Source: Sphaerulina vaccinii
Lineage: Eukaryota > Ascomycota > Dothideomycetes > Mycosphaerellales > Mycosphaerellaceae
Assembly: GCA_022570795.1 (NCBI GenBank)
Contig: JAKUDP010000017.1
Coordinates: 1 to 64,000, forward strand
Direction: 5' to 3'
Length of the DNA: 64,000 nt
Positions 48,885-59,120 of the stretch are shown here, piece after piece. Each line of letters starts with the position of its first letter. Positions within the stretch are counted from its first letter, which is position 1. The notes below the pieces were generated by a model that did no database searches, was not told the DNA's origin, and worked only from the letters and a program-made list of their open reading frames with translations. A program made the translations under genes and the position numbers.

Positions 48885-49764
48885 ATGGCTCCTAAGATCA
48901 CTCTCAGCGATGGTGATCGCATCGCCAGAAGCATAATGATGTGAGCATTCCATCTCAGATCAAACCTCACGACCTTCTAACAACACCATACAGATGGCTC
49001 TGGATCCCAGCCTTCGGTTTCGTCCTCGGCCACGGCATCGCCACAGGCGAGCTCTGTCCAGTATTAGGCATTGTACCAATGACATTGTCTCTCCTGATCA
49101 GCGTCGTCCACATAGCCGGTAAAGCTCGTCATCGTGGCGCCAACATCTTCGTCGACTTATTCGCCGCCGTATTCGTGATGGGTATCTTGATACCGAGCTG
49201 GATCATGCTGGAGGAGGGTAATGGCTGGAGATCTTCGCGTGGAGCTGTTATGGCTGGGACGTATGGTACTGTGCCGATGATGATCAACTTGTGAGTTTCA
49301 ACTTCCCATATACAGCAAGAGAGGCATTACTGATCACGAATCCTTCTATAGCTGCCTTCACTCGTACTTCGTCCTTCGTGAGATCAATTGGAAGTATCGT
49401 GAGTAGAAGCAGTAGATAGAAGGCATGCGCTCGCTTCAGCGTCTCACCAAGCTCGCACTCACTCGGGTGCTGGGCTTGAGGACAGACCTTGATTGAGACA
49501 GCCTGCTTTTCCAGAGATCTTCGCTAACCCTTCTACGTACTACTTTTAGGTCCATATGCTGAGACAGTCTGCCCGCACTGCGATCGTCAATTCCATGTTC
49601 GTGACGGGAAGAAGGCAATGGTCGAGAGCAAAGACTCCTATCAGCCTTTGACTATGGCCGACAACACCGCCTCAGCGAGCTTTCACGAGGGTCGTGCTTC
49701 TGCCGAGTACAACGACGACGCTGCTCGCCCTTCCACTGATGACGAGACAGCACGCCTCGTGTGA
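48885..49764 (+). CDS. Four-TM membrane protein with C-terminal CxxC motif, unknown function
   Basis: Four exons: 48,885-48,940, 48,994-49,290, 49,352-49,398 and 49,550-49,764. The introns are 53, 61 and 151 nt, all GT-AG, giving 204 residues in frame. Hydrophobic segments are at about 19-37, 39-60, 70-90 and 103-125. The cytosolic-looking tail carries C-P-H-C-D-R-Q-F, which suggests half of a zinc ribbon or a redox pair. It then runs into an acidic, Ser-rich disordered end. No family is recognised. Without removing the third intron the protein would stop after W-K-Y-R-E; I include the last exon because its borders are good and its frame stays open to a natural end. Confidence 0.7.
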
Positions 49765-50033
49765 CTAGACGTGGTACACGCCTTGGAAGCAGTCGATAAG
49801 TGGCAAACACGACACGGAGGAGGGCGTATCTGGCAGTGGCTAGCCAGAATCGGCGAGAGAACAGAAGAGCTACCACTCTTCCAGCCGAAAGAAGAGAGTG
49901 GTAAAGCAGTGGCTGAATATTACTCGGAGAAGTGTTGAGCAAACTTCATGTAGGCGCAAGGCGTACGATTGGTTCTGTCAGTCATGTCCATATATCATGA
50001 AAGATCATCAAAGGAACCTACTCGAACATCACA

Positions 50034-51293
50034 TCATACCACCCCAGCATTCCCAGCCGCACTCATCTTTCTCCTCCTCCTCTCCTCAATCCCCATAATC
50101 GCCGCCAGCGCCATCAACTCCAACCCTTGCCCCAACTCCGCATGCCACTCAATCTTCGCAACAGGTTTAAAAGCAAACCATTCCCGATCCTTCACATAAG
50201 CAGCCAACACCTCCTCGCTTCCCAAATCCACAAGTTGATAATCTCCCTGATCCTTTAAATAGCTTATCAAACCCGTCACAGGACTTCTCCAACTATATCT
50301 CCTCCCCTCATGTTCAAAAAAATATTCCTTCTCATTCCAACTACTATACGTGACTTGCGGCCATTTCTCAAACGGGGCTTCATCAGGGTCTCCCACACGG
50401 ATATAGAAACCAGACCTTACACTCTTCAATTTAGTGGCCGCTAAAACTTTCCCAGCTCCTGCTTCGCCTCCCCAACCAGGTCCTTCGATCGTTATCATCG
50501 GAGCTCCCCAGAACGAGTTCTTCTGTTTCACCCAGAGTATCGCACGGCCATTTTGGTGGATCGCGACGTTCTTGGTTGAGTTCTTATTATCTTCGGAGAC
50601 AATGCTGTATGTTTTGCGATACACTTCCGGCTCTGGGGGCTTTTCCGTGAAGACCGTAGTTGGTTGTGCAGGTGCTGTATGTCGGGCTCGGAGATCCATA
50701 CTGTCTCGCCTGTATCGTGGGTGAGGCGAATAGCTGTTTAGGAAGTACTTCGGTGTTGCCTTTGGTTGAGATTGTGGTTGTCCGGAATCAGCTCGCTGGA
50801 AGGGAAAGGGAGAGTTCGAGCGCGATATAGGTGTCAAAGGGTCTGTCGTGTTGTAGGCCGCGAGATAGACTGAGTCGGAGTCTGTGGAAGCTCTGTAGTA
50901 GTCGGGATTGTATTTGGACTTCAATGTAGTCAGGAGCTTTGGTGCAGCAGGTTGTATGGACTCCGAGTAGTCTGCTACTGAGTACTTCGATGCGGAGTAA
51001 AGCCTCGGTGCAGCTGGCTGTATGGATTCCGCGTATTCTGATACCGAGTATTTCGATGCTGAGTACTTCGATGCTGAATATGCTGAATATGAAGTTCTTG
51101 AGGTCGATGTTGATGCCGAAGATGAGTATCGTCCTATCAGTTCATTGTATTTCTCGTATCGTCGCGTCGATGAGGTCGATGTCGAAGCTGAAGATGAGTA
51201 TCGACCTAAGATTTCATCACACTTCTCCGACGACATCGTTTTGTCTGGTGATACCACTGGTATCGTCGCTGCCTGGTATGACGCTGCTGACAA
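50034..51293 (-). CDS. Tubby C-terminal-like domain protein with duplicated Ser/Tyr repeats
   Basis: Single exon, 419 residues. The C-terminal half (about 225-395) has the strand-rich layout of the Tubby-C-terminal/LURP1-like fold seen in many fungal proteins of unknown role. Typical runs are N-V-A-I-H-Q-N-G-R-A-I-L-W-V, S-G-F-Y-I-R-V-G-D-P and Y-F-F-E-H-E-G-R-R-Y-S-W-R-S-P. The N-terminal half is low-complexity with two nested duplications. E-I-L-G-R-Y-S-S-S-A-S-T-S-T-S (27-41) recurs at 51-65. The 22-residue unit Y-S-A-S-K-Y-S-V...E-S-I-Q-P-A-A-P-K/R-L occurs at 77-98 and again immediately at 99-120. The fold is inferred from pattern; binding partner or lipid is unknown. It is convergent with the membrane-protein gene. 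Confidence 0.75.
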   Translation of the reverse strand: MSAASYQAATIPVVSPDKTMSSEKCDEILGRYSSSASTSTSSTRRYEKYNELIGRYSSSASTSTSRTSYSAYSASKYSASKYSVSEYAESIQPAAPRLYSASKYSVADYSESIQPAAPKLLTTLKSKYNPDYYRASTDSDSVYLAAYNTTDPLTPISRSNSPFPFQRADSGQPQSQPKATPKYFLNSYSPHPRYRRDSMDLRARHTAPAQPTTVFTEKPPEPEVYRKTYSIVSEDNKNSTKNVAIHQNGRAILWVKQKNSFWGAPMITIEGPGWGGEAGAGKVLAATKLKSVRSGFYIRVGDPDEAPFEKWPQVTYSSWNEKEYFFEHEGRRYSWRSPVTGLISYLKDQGDYQLVDLGSEEVLAAYVKDREWFAFKPVAKIEWHAELGQGLELMALAAIMGIEERRRRKMSAAGNAGVV

Positions 51294-52009
51294 GAGGCTG
51301 TGAGGTATGGTGACATATTGGCGAAAGCTCCGCTCAGCTGGTATATCTGGCTTTCCCTCGCGTTCGTCGGTGATTTGGGTGGCTTTGCAACCCGCTGCTA
51401 GTAGTGTTAAGACATAGTGGCATCTAGCGAGCCTGGCAGATCTGTACTAGAGCCGGGGTGATGGTCGGGTAGGCTTCGGCGGCGGTCATGAGTGGCGCGC
51501 GACTTCAATGTCGAAGGTGTAGGGCTGCGCCACTATGAGACACTGTCTCAAAGACCTACGAATGATCAGTACAAAACAACTCACATGCGTGGCGCAAGTC
51601 CGTGCCAAGCGCGTGTCTAGATAAGACATGAGTGTTGCGGTCCGACTTTGTTGACTTCTTGCATTGTGCTCTGTACTACTAACACACAATCAGCTCTTGC
51701 TTCTTCGTGGTCGGGCGAGGCAGCCGCAGTCATGGTGATGATTGCCGCGCGTCGCCTATACCTCCGAGCCAAGAACGATATCCTCGGTACTGTCGAGGGA
51801 ATGAAGCATATGAACGATCCAACCTGGCGAGCGAGACTGAGCACTTCAGACTCACTTTCTTCGCCGCTGTTCCGGTACCCAAACGCCTTTTTCGCTTCTA
51901 TGCATTCCGAGTCTCATCATCTTACGCCGTAAAAGTCATCGCAGAGTGGTATCGTAATCAGTGCAAAGGCGTTATGCCTTCACATGTAGACTCTTTACAG
52001 TGCGCCTGT
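51294..52009. other. Intergenic, nothing recognised
   Basis: Upstream region of the Tubby-like gene and downstream region of uba2. Overlapping short frames at 51,486-52,021 lack domain features. No RNA or repeat seen. Confidence 0.5.
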
Positions 52010-54004
52010 TCAGTCGAGTAGAATAGCGCCACCGTCGTCCACAACCAAGACTTCGTCATTGCTAGGCTGTGCTTTGGCCTTCTTGATAGCCACATCGGCA
52101 TCAACATCGCCCTCGGCTTCACGCTTGCGCTTGCCATTTGACAACTCAGCAGTTTTGTTGTCAGAATCGTTGACGACCGCGTCGTCATGACTTGCTGGTG
52201 CTGGCGCTGGCTTCGGCGGCTTTGATGGGAGCTCAAGCGTGCTGGGTGTCAGAACAAGCTCGTCCTCGCCATCCAGTGTCTTCGCCTTGATGCTTAGAAC
52301 CAGGTCAACCTTGGCCTCATCGGCATCGTCCTGTACTGTAAGGAAGCTGATGCTCTTTCCGTCAATGCCAAGCTCGGTTAATGGCTTCTCCAGATTCTCT
52401 TCCAGATCCGGATCGTAGATGATCTGTTCGTTGAATACCATGGACATGTCCTCGTAGCCCAAGCTGCTCTTCAGTAAGTCAACTAGTGCTTGCATCGTAG
52501 GACTGCTGCCCTCTTTGATCGAGATCTTTGCGTAGACTGGCGAGCAGACCGGACACTCTTTACGTGGCGAATGTAGGCTTTCAGTTGTGATCATGCGATC
52601 TGTGCTCTTGGAGTTCAAGAAGACCATCTTACTGCCACCCAATAGAGGAGCTGTGTGTCCGTTCATCTTTGCAGACGATGCTGTAGATTGTGATGTTTGT
52701 GGCATAGGTGTCAGGCTTCGTAGCACCTTGAACGCTTCGAGTACACAGAGCGATGCCGTAAGTGCGTTCGAAGTAGCTATAGCGGGGATGATGTTGCCAG
52801 CCATTTGCTTGATGTCCCACTCGCTGTTGGATGGGATGCTGAAGATGTGTGATCGGAGATTAGCCGCAGCTGCGACGAAGTCCAGTGTGTCCTTGTCGTC
52901 CTTGTCGAATTCAATGGCGCTCTCGCCGGCTGCCATGCGTTTGCTGAGCCGCTGTATGCTGTAACAGAAGACCTTCAGGTTGTCCAGCAGTGACCACACG
53001 TTCTGATCCTGATTCGCCAGCTCGGCGCCGTGCTTTTCGGGATCTTTATCGATGCAGACAGTCTCATATCGCAACGAGGTTGGAGGTGTCCGGCTCTGCC
53101 ACATCTCGCTCATCGACCGCAGCCTGTCTATGTCTGCACCATACACCTTGTTGAACACCTCCTTCGCAAAGTCCTCCTTACTCATCAGGCCTCTGATCTT
53201 CTTCAGGGCCTCTGCCTCCTCTTTAAGCTTCGCGACCTCATCAGCATTGTCGTCGCCTGTGATTGCGACATCCGAAGACTCCTCCTCGCTGGTGCCGAAC
53301 AGTTCAGGCAGTAGATATGACTTTGCCCAGACTATGCAGTGTATGGGCTGTGAGGGCGTCGAGCGGATGGTGCATATAGGGAACGACTTTTGCACCGGCT
53401 TCTCGTTGCAGTCGTAGCACTCCGTCACGCCCTTTCTGATAGCCTGCACCTGTCCATTGAATCCTGTAGTCCCACTTTCGATGAGTGGCACATCTGCGGC
53501 CAGACACATGCGGTTCACATGCCGCCGAGCTGCCAGATTATCGAGCGCGTTGAAGACGATGTCGAAGCCCTCGAAGAAGTCCACGTCATACTGGCTGTCG
53601 AAGATGGAAGCATGATGCGGGTCGATGTTGACGTGCGGGTTGAATGCGCTGGCTGTTTCCTTTGCAACAAGTGCCTTGGGCTTCTTGATGTGGTGCTTTC
53701 GGAACAGGAACTGGCGATTCAGGTTGCTCAGGTCGATGGTGTCCAGGTCGATGACCACAATCTCCGCCTTCTTGCCAGACGTGTTCTCTGCCTGCTGCTG
53801 TTGCGCCGCCTGTGCTGCATCTCTCTGGTTGATATTGAGATTTTGGACTTGCGGCACCTTATACCCACTGCCAAACCCGCAACACACCAAGTTCTTCAGC
53901 ACTTCACATCCAATGCCACCAGCTCCGACCAGCAGCACGCGACTCTCCTTGACCGTGCGCGTGAGAGGCGCCCCCAGTGATTGCGCCACGCCTCGCTCTC
54001 GCAT
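52010..54004 (-). CDS. uba2: SUMO-activating enzyme subunit Uba2
   Basis: Single exon, 664 residues. Uba2 is the catalytic half of the nuclear SUMO E1 (with Aos1): it adenylates SUMO and carries it as a thioester. Seen in order: the nucleotide loop G-A-G-G-I-G (27-32); D-L-D-T-I-D-L-S-N-L-N-R-Q-F-L-F-R; zinc-site C196-x2-C199; the catalytic P-I-C-T-I-R-S-T-P with Cys211; the second zinc pair C-P-V-C; a ubiquitin-fold domain; and a Lys/Arg nuclear-localisation cluster (K-R-K-R). Near the end, E-V-L-V-V-D-D resembles a SUMO-interacting motif. Residues 44-78 are an inserted Gln/Ala-rich loop between the first strand-helix unit and the conserved I-D-L-D strand. Length is normal for fungal Uba2. 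It is divergent from the queuosine gene. Confidence 0.95.
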   Translation of the reverse strand: MRERGVAQSLGAPLTRTVKESRVLLVGAGGIGCEVLKNLVCCGFGSGYKVPQVQNLNINQRDAAQAAQQQQAENTSGKKAEIVVIDLDTIDLSNLNRQFLFRKHHIKKPKALVAKETASAFNPHVNIDPHHASIFDSQYDVDFFEGFDIVFNALDNLAARRHVNRMCLAADVPLIESGTTGFNGQVQAIRKGVTECYDCNEKPVQKSFPICTIRSTPSQPIHCIVWAKSYLLPELFGTSEEESSDVAITGDDNADEVAKLKEEAEALKKIRGLMSKEDFAKEVFNKVYGADIDRLRSMSEMWQSRTPPTSLRYETVCIDKDPEKHGAELANQDQNVWSLLDNLKVFCYSIQRLSKRMAAGESAIEFDKDDKDTLDFVAAAANLRSHIFSIPSNSEWDIKQMAGNIIPAIATSNALTASLCVLEAFKVLRSLTPMPQTSQSTASSAKMNGHTAPLLGGSKMVFLNSKSTDRMITTESLHSPRKECPVCSPVYAKISIKEGSSPTMQALVDLLKSSLGYEDMSMVFNEQIIYDPDLEENLEKPLTELGIDGKSISFLTVQDDADEAKVDLVLSIKAKTLDGEDELVLTPSTLELPSKPPKPAPAPASHDDAVVNDSDNKTAELSNGKRKREAEGDVDADVAIKKAKAQPSNDEVLVVDDGGAILLD

Positions 54005-54436
54005 CGCGGCAGATATCGGTGATGAAATGTCGTATCAGTGTTGATGTGTGTAGGTCCAGTGTTGGAAGTGAGTTCAAGTTGTTCGTAGGATTCCCTTGAC
54101 GTCGATTGTCTGTCTCGTGTCTTCGCGGCGGCAAGTCCGGCTAGAAATGCAAGCGAGTGTGTTGGCTCCCCTCTTCTCCTCTCAATGCAGAGATGCTCGC
54201 TAGACAATACTCGCCGCATACGCAAGATGCGAGGTGATGCGAAGTACGAAGGAGAGTGGAAGAGAGACGTTGTCCGTTGCTCGGAACTCACCTGCCGACT
54301 GAAGACGAAGTGAAAGCTTCACAAGGTACCCCCTGTTATCGACTTATCGCTTAGCGCAACGCGACAAGTACAAAAGTTCGCAGAAGAAAGACGCGACATC
54401 ATTCACTTCACTTCGTCATCATCACATGCCAACACC
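54005..54436. promoter_or_regulatory. Divergent promoter region of uba2 and qng1
   Basis: 432 bp between the two start codons. No strong motif is visible. The frame at 53,896-54,291 on the minus strand is a shadow overlapping uba2. Confidence 0.5.
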
Positions 54437-56281
54437 ATGAGCGACGACGAGGTGGATCTGGAGCTCCTGGAACTCCTCCGCCAGAGGTTAGGCATATCCG
54501 CGCCTCAGGATGGAGTGCCACGCGATACTGGCGTTCTGAAGAATGCCGAGTACATCTACAGCAATGCCATCGATGTCCATGTCGACATGTATGGCACCAA
54601 AGGCGCTGCAGTGGAAATATACAAAGCCATGCAAGAACGAGGGTACTCCACTCAGACCTGGAGCACACATGAGCTGCACCCCAAGTCCAGTGAGGGCTTT
54701 TCTGAGGTCGATATTGTCAACTTTGTCTTTACCATGGACTTGCTCAACTTCTCGTGCGTGCTTTCGATAAGCACAGATGCAGGATGCTGCTGATAAAGTG
54801 GCAGCTTCTGGTCAGAACTGCCCAGCGAGGACCGCTATCAGGTGGAGTATCGAGGCCGACGATGGACTGGCTATAATAGCCTAGTAGCCTGTCTGAGACG
54901 AGCTCTGGACGAAGGCATACCTTTCACGACACCACGATTCTGGACCAGCCCTGGATGTACCGATCAGGTCTTCACTCATGTCTTTCGAAGTGCAACAGCG
55001 GAGGTGATTCCACTTCTTCAAGAACGAGTTGCTGTGCTGAGAGAGGCAAGCTCTGTCTTGCGTGAGGTACGAAAGAAGGCAACGTATCGACGAGCATGTA
55101 CTGACTCAGCAGGACTTTGGGAACGATGAAGACGACGAGGACTATCCAGGCAACGGGATGTCTCAAGTATCCAGCTCTGCGGCTGTTCATTCATCTGACC
55201 CCATTGATAAAAGCCTCGACACTCATCTCAACACTTCGCAGGATAATGAACCACAATCTGCACAACAAGATGCTTCATTGCATGCTATAGCGAATGGTGA
55301 ATCTGAGCACCCTCCTCAGACATCACAACCTACTGAGGCACTGACTACAAATGATCTGCCGGAAATTGACACTGCATCCGGCGAGCCACGCGATTCGGCT
55401 TCAGTTGCAACAACTGCCAACGTTAGCAACGACACCGAGCACGAGCGTACAGTGCTTGACAACACACTTGGTACAGCACCTCATGCTGCCGATCTGTCGA
55501 GCGACCATGCGCAGACAGATGTGAGGATGCAATCTTCACTTGCACAGACCATCGCACCAGCCGACATGCGATCGGACCATACCGTTCTTCGACTCATCGA
55601 AGAAGCTGGCCAATCTGCAGGCAAGCTTGTCAACTTACTAGCCAAGCACTTCAACTGCTTTCGTGATGAGACCAGATTCGATGGCCGAACGGTTCGTATC
55701 ATGAAGCGCGCGCAAATCTTCGTAGCAGACTTGTGGGCAGCGCTCAACGATACAGGATGTGGCCACTTTGACGATATTGATCACTTGACCATGTTTGCAG
55801 GTAAGCTATACTGACTTGCATATGCAACATGCACAATGCAGCTTAAGGCTAACACGTATGTCGGTACACAGATTACCGCGTACCACAATCACTGCATTCG
55901 CTAGGGGTACTCACATATAGTCCACCTCTAGACTACCACATCCGCAGTCTTCGATGGCTAGAACCAGGGCATTCATGGGAGGTGCAGCTGCGGTACGTGT
56001 CTCTCTTCTCCTTGCCTACCATACCATATGGTGAGTCGCCACGGATCGTTGCATCAGACCCTAACTTCTTGCAACAGTGGCTGCAGCATCTGGGCGGTCG
56101 AACTCATACGTCGCGAGATTTTACGAGCTCACCCTGAAGCTACCAACATCAATGCAGTGCTGATTGACTTCTTTCTGTACGATCTGGCTAAGGAAAGAGA
56201 AGCGCAAGGTATGTCTGTCTTAAACGATCCGAACTTGTTCTTTCCCCTTGCACAGCTGAAGTGATCGTATCCTCCGCGTGA
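54437..56281 (+). CDS. qng1: Queuosine salvage protein (Qng1, DUF2419)
   Basis: Six exons: 54,437-54,753, 54,805-55,066, 55,110-55,800, 55,872-55,992, 56,078-56,208 and 56,256-56,281. All introns are GT-AG (43-85 nt); total 515 residues. Qng1 removes the base queuine from queuosine 5'-phosphate so it can be reused in tRNA. Family signs: F-S-F-W after exon 1; Y-x-V-x-Y-R-G-R-R-W-T-G-Y-N-S-L; R-A-L-D-E-G-I-P-F-T-T-P-R-F-W; V-F-R-S-A-T; F-R-D-E; V-R-I-M-K-R-A-Q-I-F-V-A-D-L-W; and M-F-A-D-Y-R-V-P-Q. Exon 3 begins with about 150 acidic, Ser/Thr/Gln-rich residues (roughly 198-350) absent from ordinary family members. The last exon replaces the usual H-R-T-R-S-I tail with A-E-V-I-V-S-S-A; retention of the final intron would give a different short tail ending at 56,264. 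Confidence 0.87.
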
Positions 56282-56971
56282 TTTGCTGCTCTTTTGACGC
56301 CGTGAAACGCGATGGCTGATTCTTGAAACAGGACAGCACGCGATTCCCCATCACAGAACGAGGAGCATTTGGTACTAGCTGCCAGATTAGGTTAGAGAGC
56401 CTGCAGCAGAAAGCTTAGCGCCGATCCTGCAGGGGCAGAGCTGCACGTCAGCTTGCTGGTCGATGGCTGTGATTCGCTGTGTTGGACGACACTTAGCCAC
56501 GCCTCCTGTGGGACACCGTACACACAGACTAACCACAGAACAGCGTTGGTGCTGCTATGGGAGCTTCTCGCCCCTAGCTTGCTCGTGCTGCACAGAGCCG
56601 TATTCCGGATCACAGCACAGAAGCGTCAGGTCGGATCAGGATTCTTCGTGCCGCACGCAGCAGCTGAAAGCTTAAGATCAGCGTTCGTTGCACACCTCTT
56701 CACTTTTCCGTTCACCACACTTGTCAACAGACATCACCTCTGAAGTTGTTTCGACTTCGTCCGTTCTCTGAACGTCTTGTCATTCTTTTGCATCGTCGCT
56801 AGCCGACACCACACTCATTCACCACTTACACTCTTTGACAGAGATCGAAAGACTGGATCTTTCACAATAACAAGCAGGCAGAAGCAGTATTTCACTCGAC
56901 AGTAACAGCAACTCGACAACAGAAACAACGACACCTCCACCTCAATACAATACCTCGAAACAATTATCAAG
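56282..56971. other. Intergenic, promoter and leader of the lysozyme-like gene
   Basis: No gene supported; frames at 56,392-56,743 on both strands are overlapping shadows. The last 150 bases are CA/AC-rich (ACAACAGAAACAACGACACC), typical of the leader of a well-expressed fungal gene. Confidence 0.55.
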
Positions 56972-58276
56972 ATGTTGTCGATCATTCCAGTCGCGCTCTT
57001 CGCCACCCTGGCCACTGCGATACCACACGCACACAAGCATATGCATCTTCATGCACGCTCGCATCTCACTGGCCGAGACGAGCTTCCAGTCGACTTGTGG
57101 ACAGGGCAATGCGGCGGCGATACCGGCCTCGGCTGTGAAGCAGGTTACTGCTGCAGTCAATATGGTTTCTGCGGCACCACGCCAGAATACTGCAGTACTG
57201 GATGCCAATTTGGCGCATGTGATGGATCAGCCACCGGTACATCTTCTGCAGCTGCTGTCTCATCCGCGAACGCACAGAATGATACCAGTGGTGTCAGTAT
57301 TGTCTTTGCGACAAAACGAGTCACTAAGACGGCTGCGGAGTATTCCAGTGCTTTCAGCTACATTCCAGCTGCCTCGAGTCCTGCAGCGCCGAGTACAACA
57401 CTGCTCACGCGCGTCTCTGCTCCTGTTTACTCTGCTCCATCCTCTGCTGCAGAAGCTCCGAAAGAGACCAGCATGGCGCCAACATATACCGCTCCAGCAT
57501 ACACTCAACCAACTTCGAGCGCGGCTGCAGCACCTCTTACAACATCAATCTCGACTCCAACACCAGCACCATCCACGACCAAAGCTGCTGCCGCCCCATC
57601 TGCTACCGCAGCTTCTCCCAACGACGGCTCCGGCGCCGGCCTCGGAGACGTGTACAAGATGTACACAGGCTCTGGAGAAGTCTCAGCCGGCTGGCCTGCC
57701 GAATCCTCATGGGCCTCCTTCGATGACGCCTGGACCGCCAACCTGCCAACTTTGAGCGCCTCATGCAGTCAATTCAATGTAGAAGATAACACCGACTCCG
57801 AAAACGACGCACTCAAATCAGCTATCACTTCTATCGCCTCATCAACAGGCATCGACTCCCGCTTCATCTTCGCAATAATAATGCAAGAATCCAAAGGTTG
57901 CGTTCGCGCACCCACAACCCAATACAGCGTCAAAAACCCCGGCTTGATGCAGAGCTACGAAGGAACTGGAACCTGCAACCCCGGCACAGCAGCGAGTCCG
58001 CAAGGCGTCATGCCTTGTCCTGCGTGTGAAATCGAACAGATGATCCACGACGGAGTAGTTGGCACAGTAGTCGGTGGAACTTCAATCTCCAGTGCTTTGA
58101 CTCAGGCAGCTTGCGACGATGTGAGCAAGTACTACAAAGCTGCGAGAATTTACAATTCGGGGAGTGTGACAGGTGACAATTTATCTTTGGGAGTTGCGAC
58201 GCATTGCTATGCGAGTGATATTGCGAATCGGTTGACGGGGTGGACCACGGCGGCTAGTGATTGTACGTTGGATTGA
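56972..58276 (+). CDS. Secreted chitin-binding (CBM18) protein with lysozyme-like domain
   Basis: Single exon, 434 residues. Residues 1-16 are a signal peptide (cleavage after A-T-A). A His-rich stretch follows, H-A-H-K-H-M-H-L-H-A-R-S-H (19-31), then a possible G-R processing site. CBM18/hevein domain, residues about 43-84: eight Cys at 47, 55, 60, 61, 67, 74, 78 and 83, with C-C-S-Q-Y-G-F-C-G. A long Ala/Ser/Thr/Pro linker spans about 86-215. The C-terminal domain (about 235-430) resembles lysozyme/soluble transglycosylase (GH23-like) proteins. F-I-F-A-I-I-M-Q-E-S-K-G gives Glu306 as the likely catalytic acid, and N-P-G-L-M-Q-S also matches that fold. It should bind chitin and cleave peptidoglycan or chitin outside the cell. 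Bacterial competition or masking of fungal chitin are plausible roles, not shown. Confidence 0.87.
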   Translation: MLSIIPVALFATLATAIPHAHKHMHLHARSHLTGRDELPVDLWTGQCGGDTGLGCEAGYCCSQYGFCGTTPEYCSTGCQFGACDGSATGTSSAAAVSSANAQNDTSGVSIVFATKRVTKTAAEYSSAFSYIPAASSPAAPSTTLLTRVSAPVYSAPSSAAEAPKETSMAPTYTAPAYTQPTSSAAAAPLTTSISTPTPAPSTTKAAAAPSATAASPNDGSGAGLGDVYKMYTGSGEVSAGWPAESSWASFDDAWTANLPTLSASCSQFNVEDNTDSENDALKSAITSIASSTGIDSRFIFAIIMQESKGCVRAPTTQYSVKNPGLMQSYEGTGTCNPGTAASPQGVMPCPACEIEQMIHDGVVGTVVGGTSISSALTQAACDDVSKYYKAARIYNSGSVTGDNLSLGVATHCYASDIANRLTGWTTAASDCTLD

Positions 58277-59120
58277 GAGGTACGAATTCGGAAAGCTGCG
58301 CAGGAGCAGACAGGTAGAAGAAATCGCCACAGTCGAGATCATGATTTGGAAAGCGCGACCAGCAGAGCGCGGATAGGCAGGCAGGCGGGCATTGGGATAG
58401 CGAGCGAGCGAAATGCACTTTTCTTGTACACAACACCTTTTACATACGCAAGACGAACAGAGTCCAGACACACCCTATCTTCGAATGTTTCCGTGGCGAT
58501 GTAGGCGAACAAGGTGCTGCCGCTGCTTCTAATACATCGAACGTCGAGCTTCTGTCGATTGTCTAGGAGAGTTGTGACAAGACATCGCTCTCTGGAGTGA
58601 CGAATGTTGTATGTCGGTGTCTGGAGCTATAAGTACACTCGCTATGTGAGTGAGTGAGTACAGACCTATTCCCTCAATTGAGTTACACATGGATCAGTCC
58701 GCCTAGAAACAACACAAATTTGTACCGGAACCCGCGGACTCTCTGCTCACACGCCTGTGCCAGATCTAGTGGCACAGACAAGCAAGTAAAGAGATGCCTA
58801 TACTGATCTACCAATGCTCATGCACTGTTCTTAGTTCCAGCCCATCGACGTGGCATATCACTTGCTTGGCAGCATCTCGCTCCGCCTCGCATTGGGAGTG
58901 CCAAGTACAGATCCATGCTCTGGGATCCCACGCGTAGGGTCGGTCGGTCATGAACAGCACATTCGTCTTCAGAACTCGCTTTGCACTTACAATGGCTAGT
59001 ACCACACCAGACCTCGCGCCTCTGAGGCACTACCATCGCTTCTCTCTACCTGCACTGGATAACATCTCGAAAAAGAATCATCATCACTTTGATGCTTGAG
59101 ACCTACTCTACACGATCACA
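58277..59120. other. Intergenic, nothing recognised
   Basis: About 840 bp. A GTGAGTGAGTGAG tract at about 58,645 with a CACTCGC stretch just upstream could form a small hairpin. No gene or RNA could be supported; frames at 58,808-59,036 are short and featureless. Confidence 0.5.
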
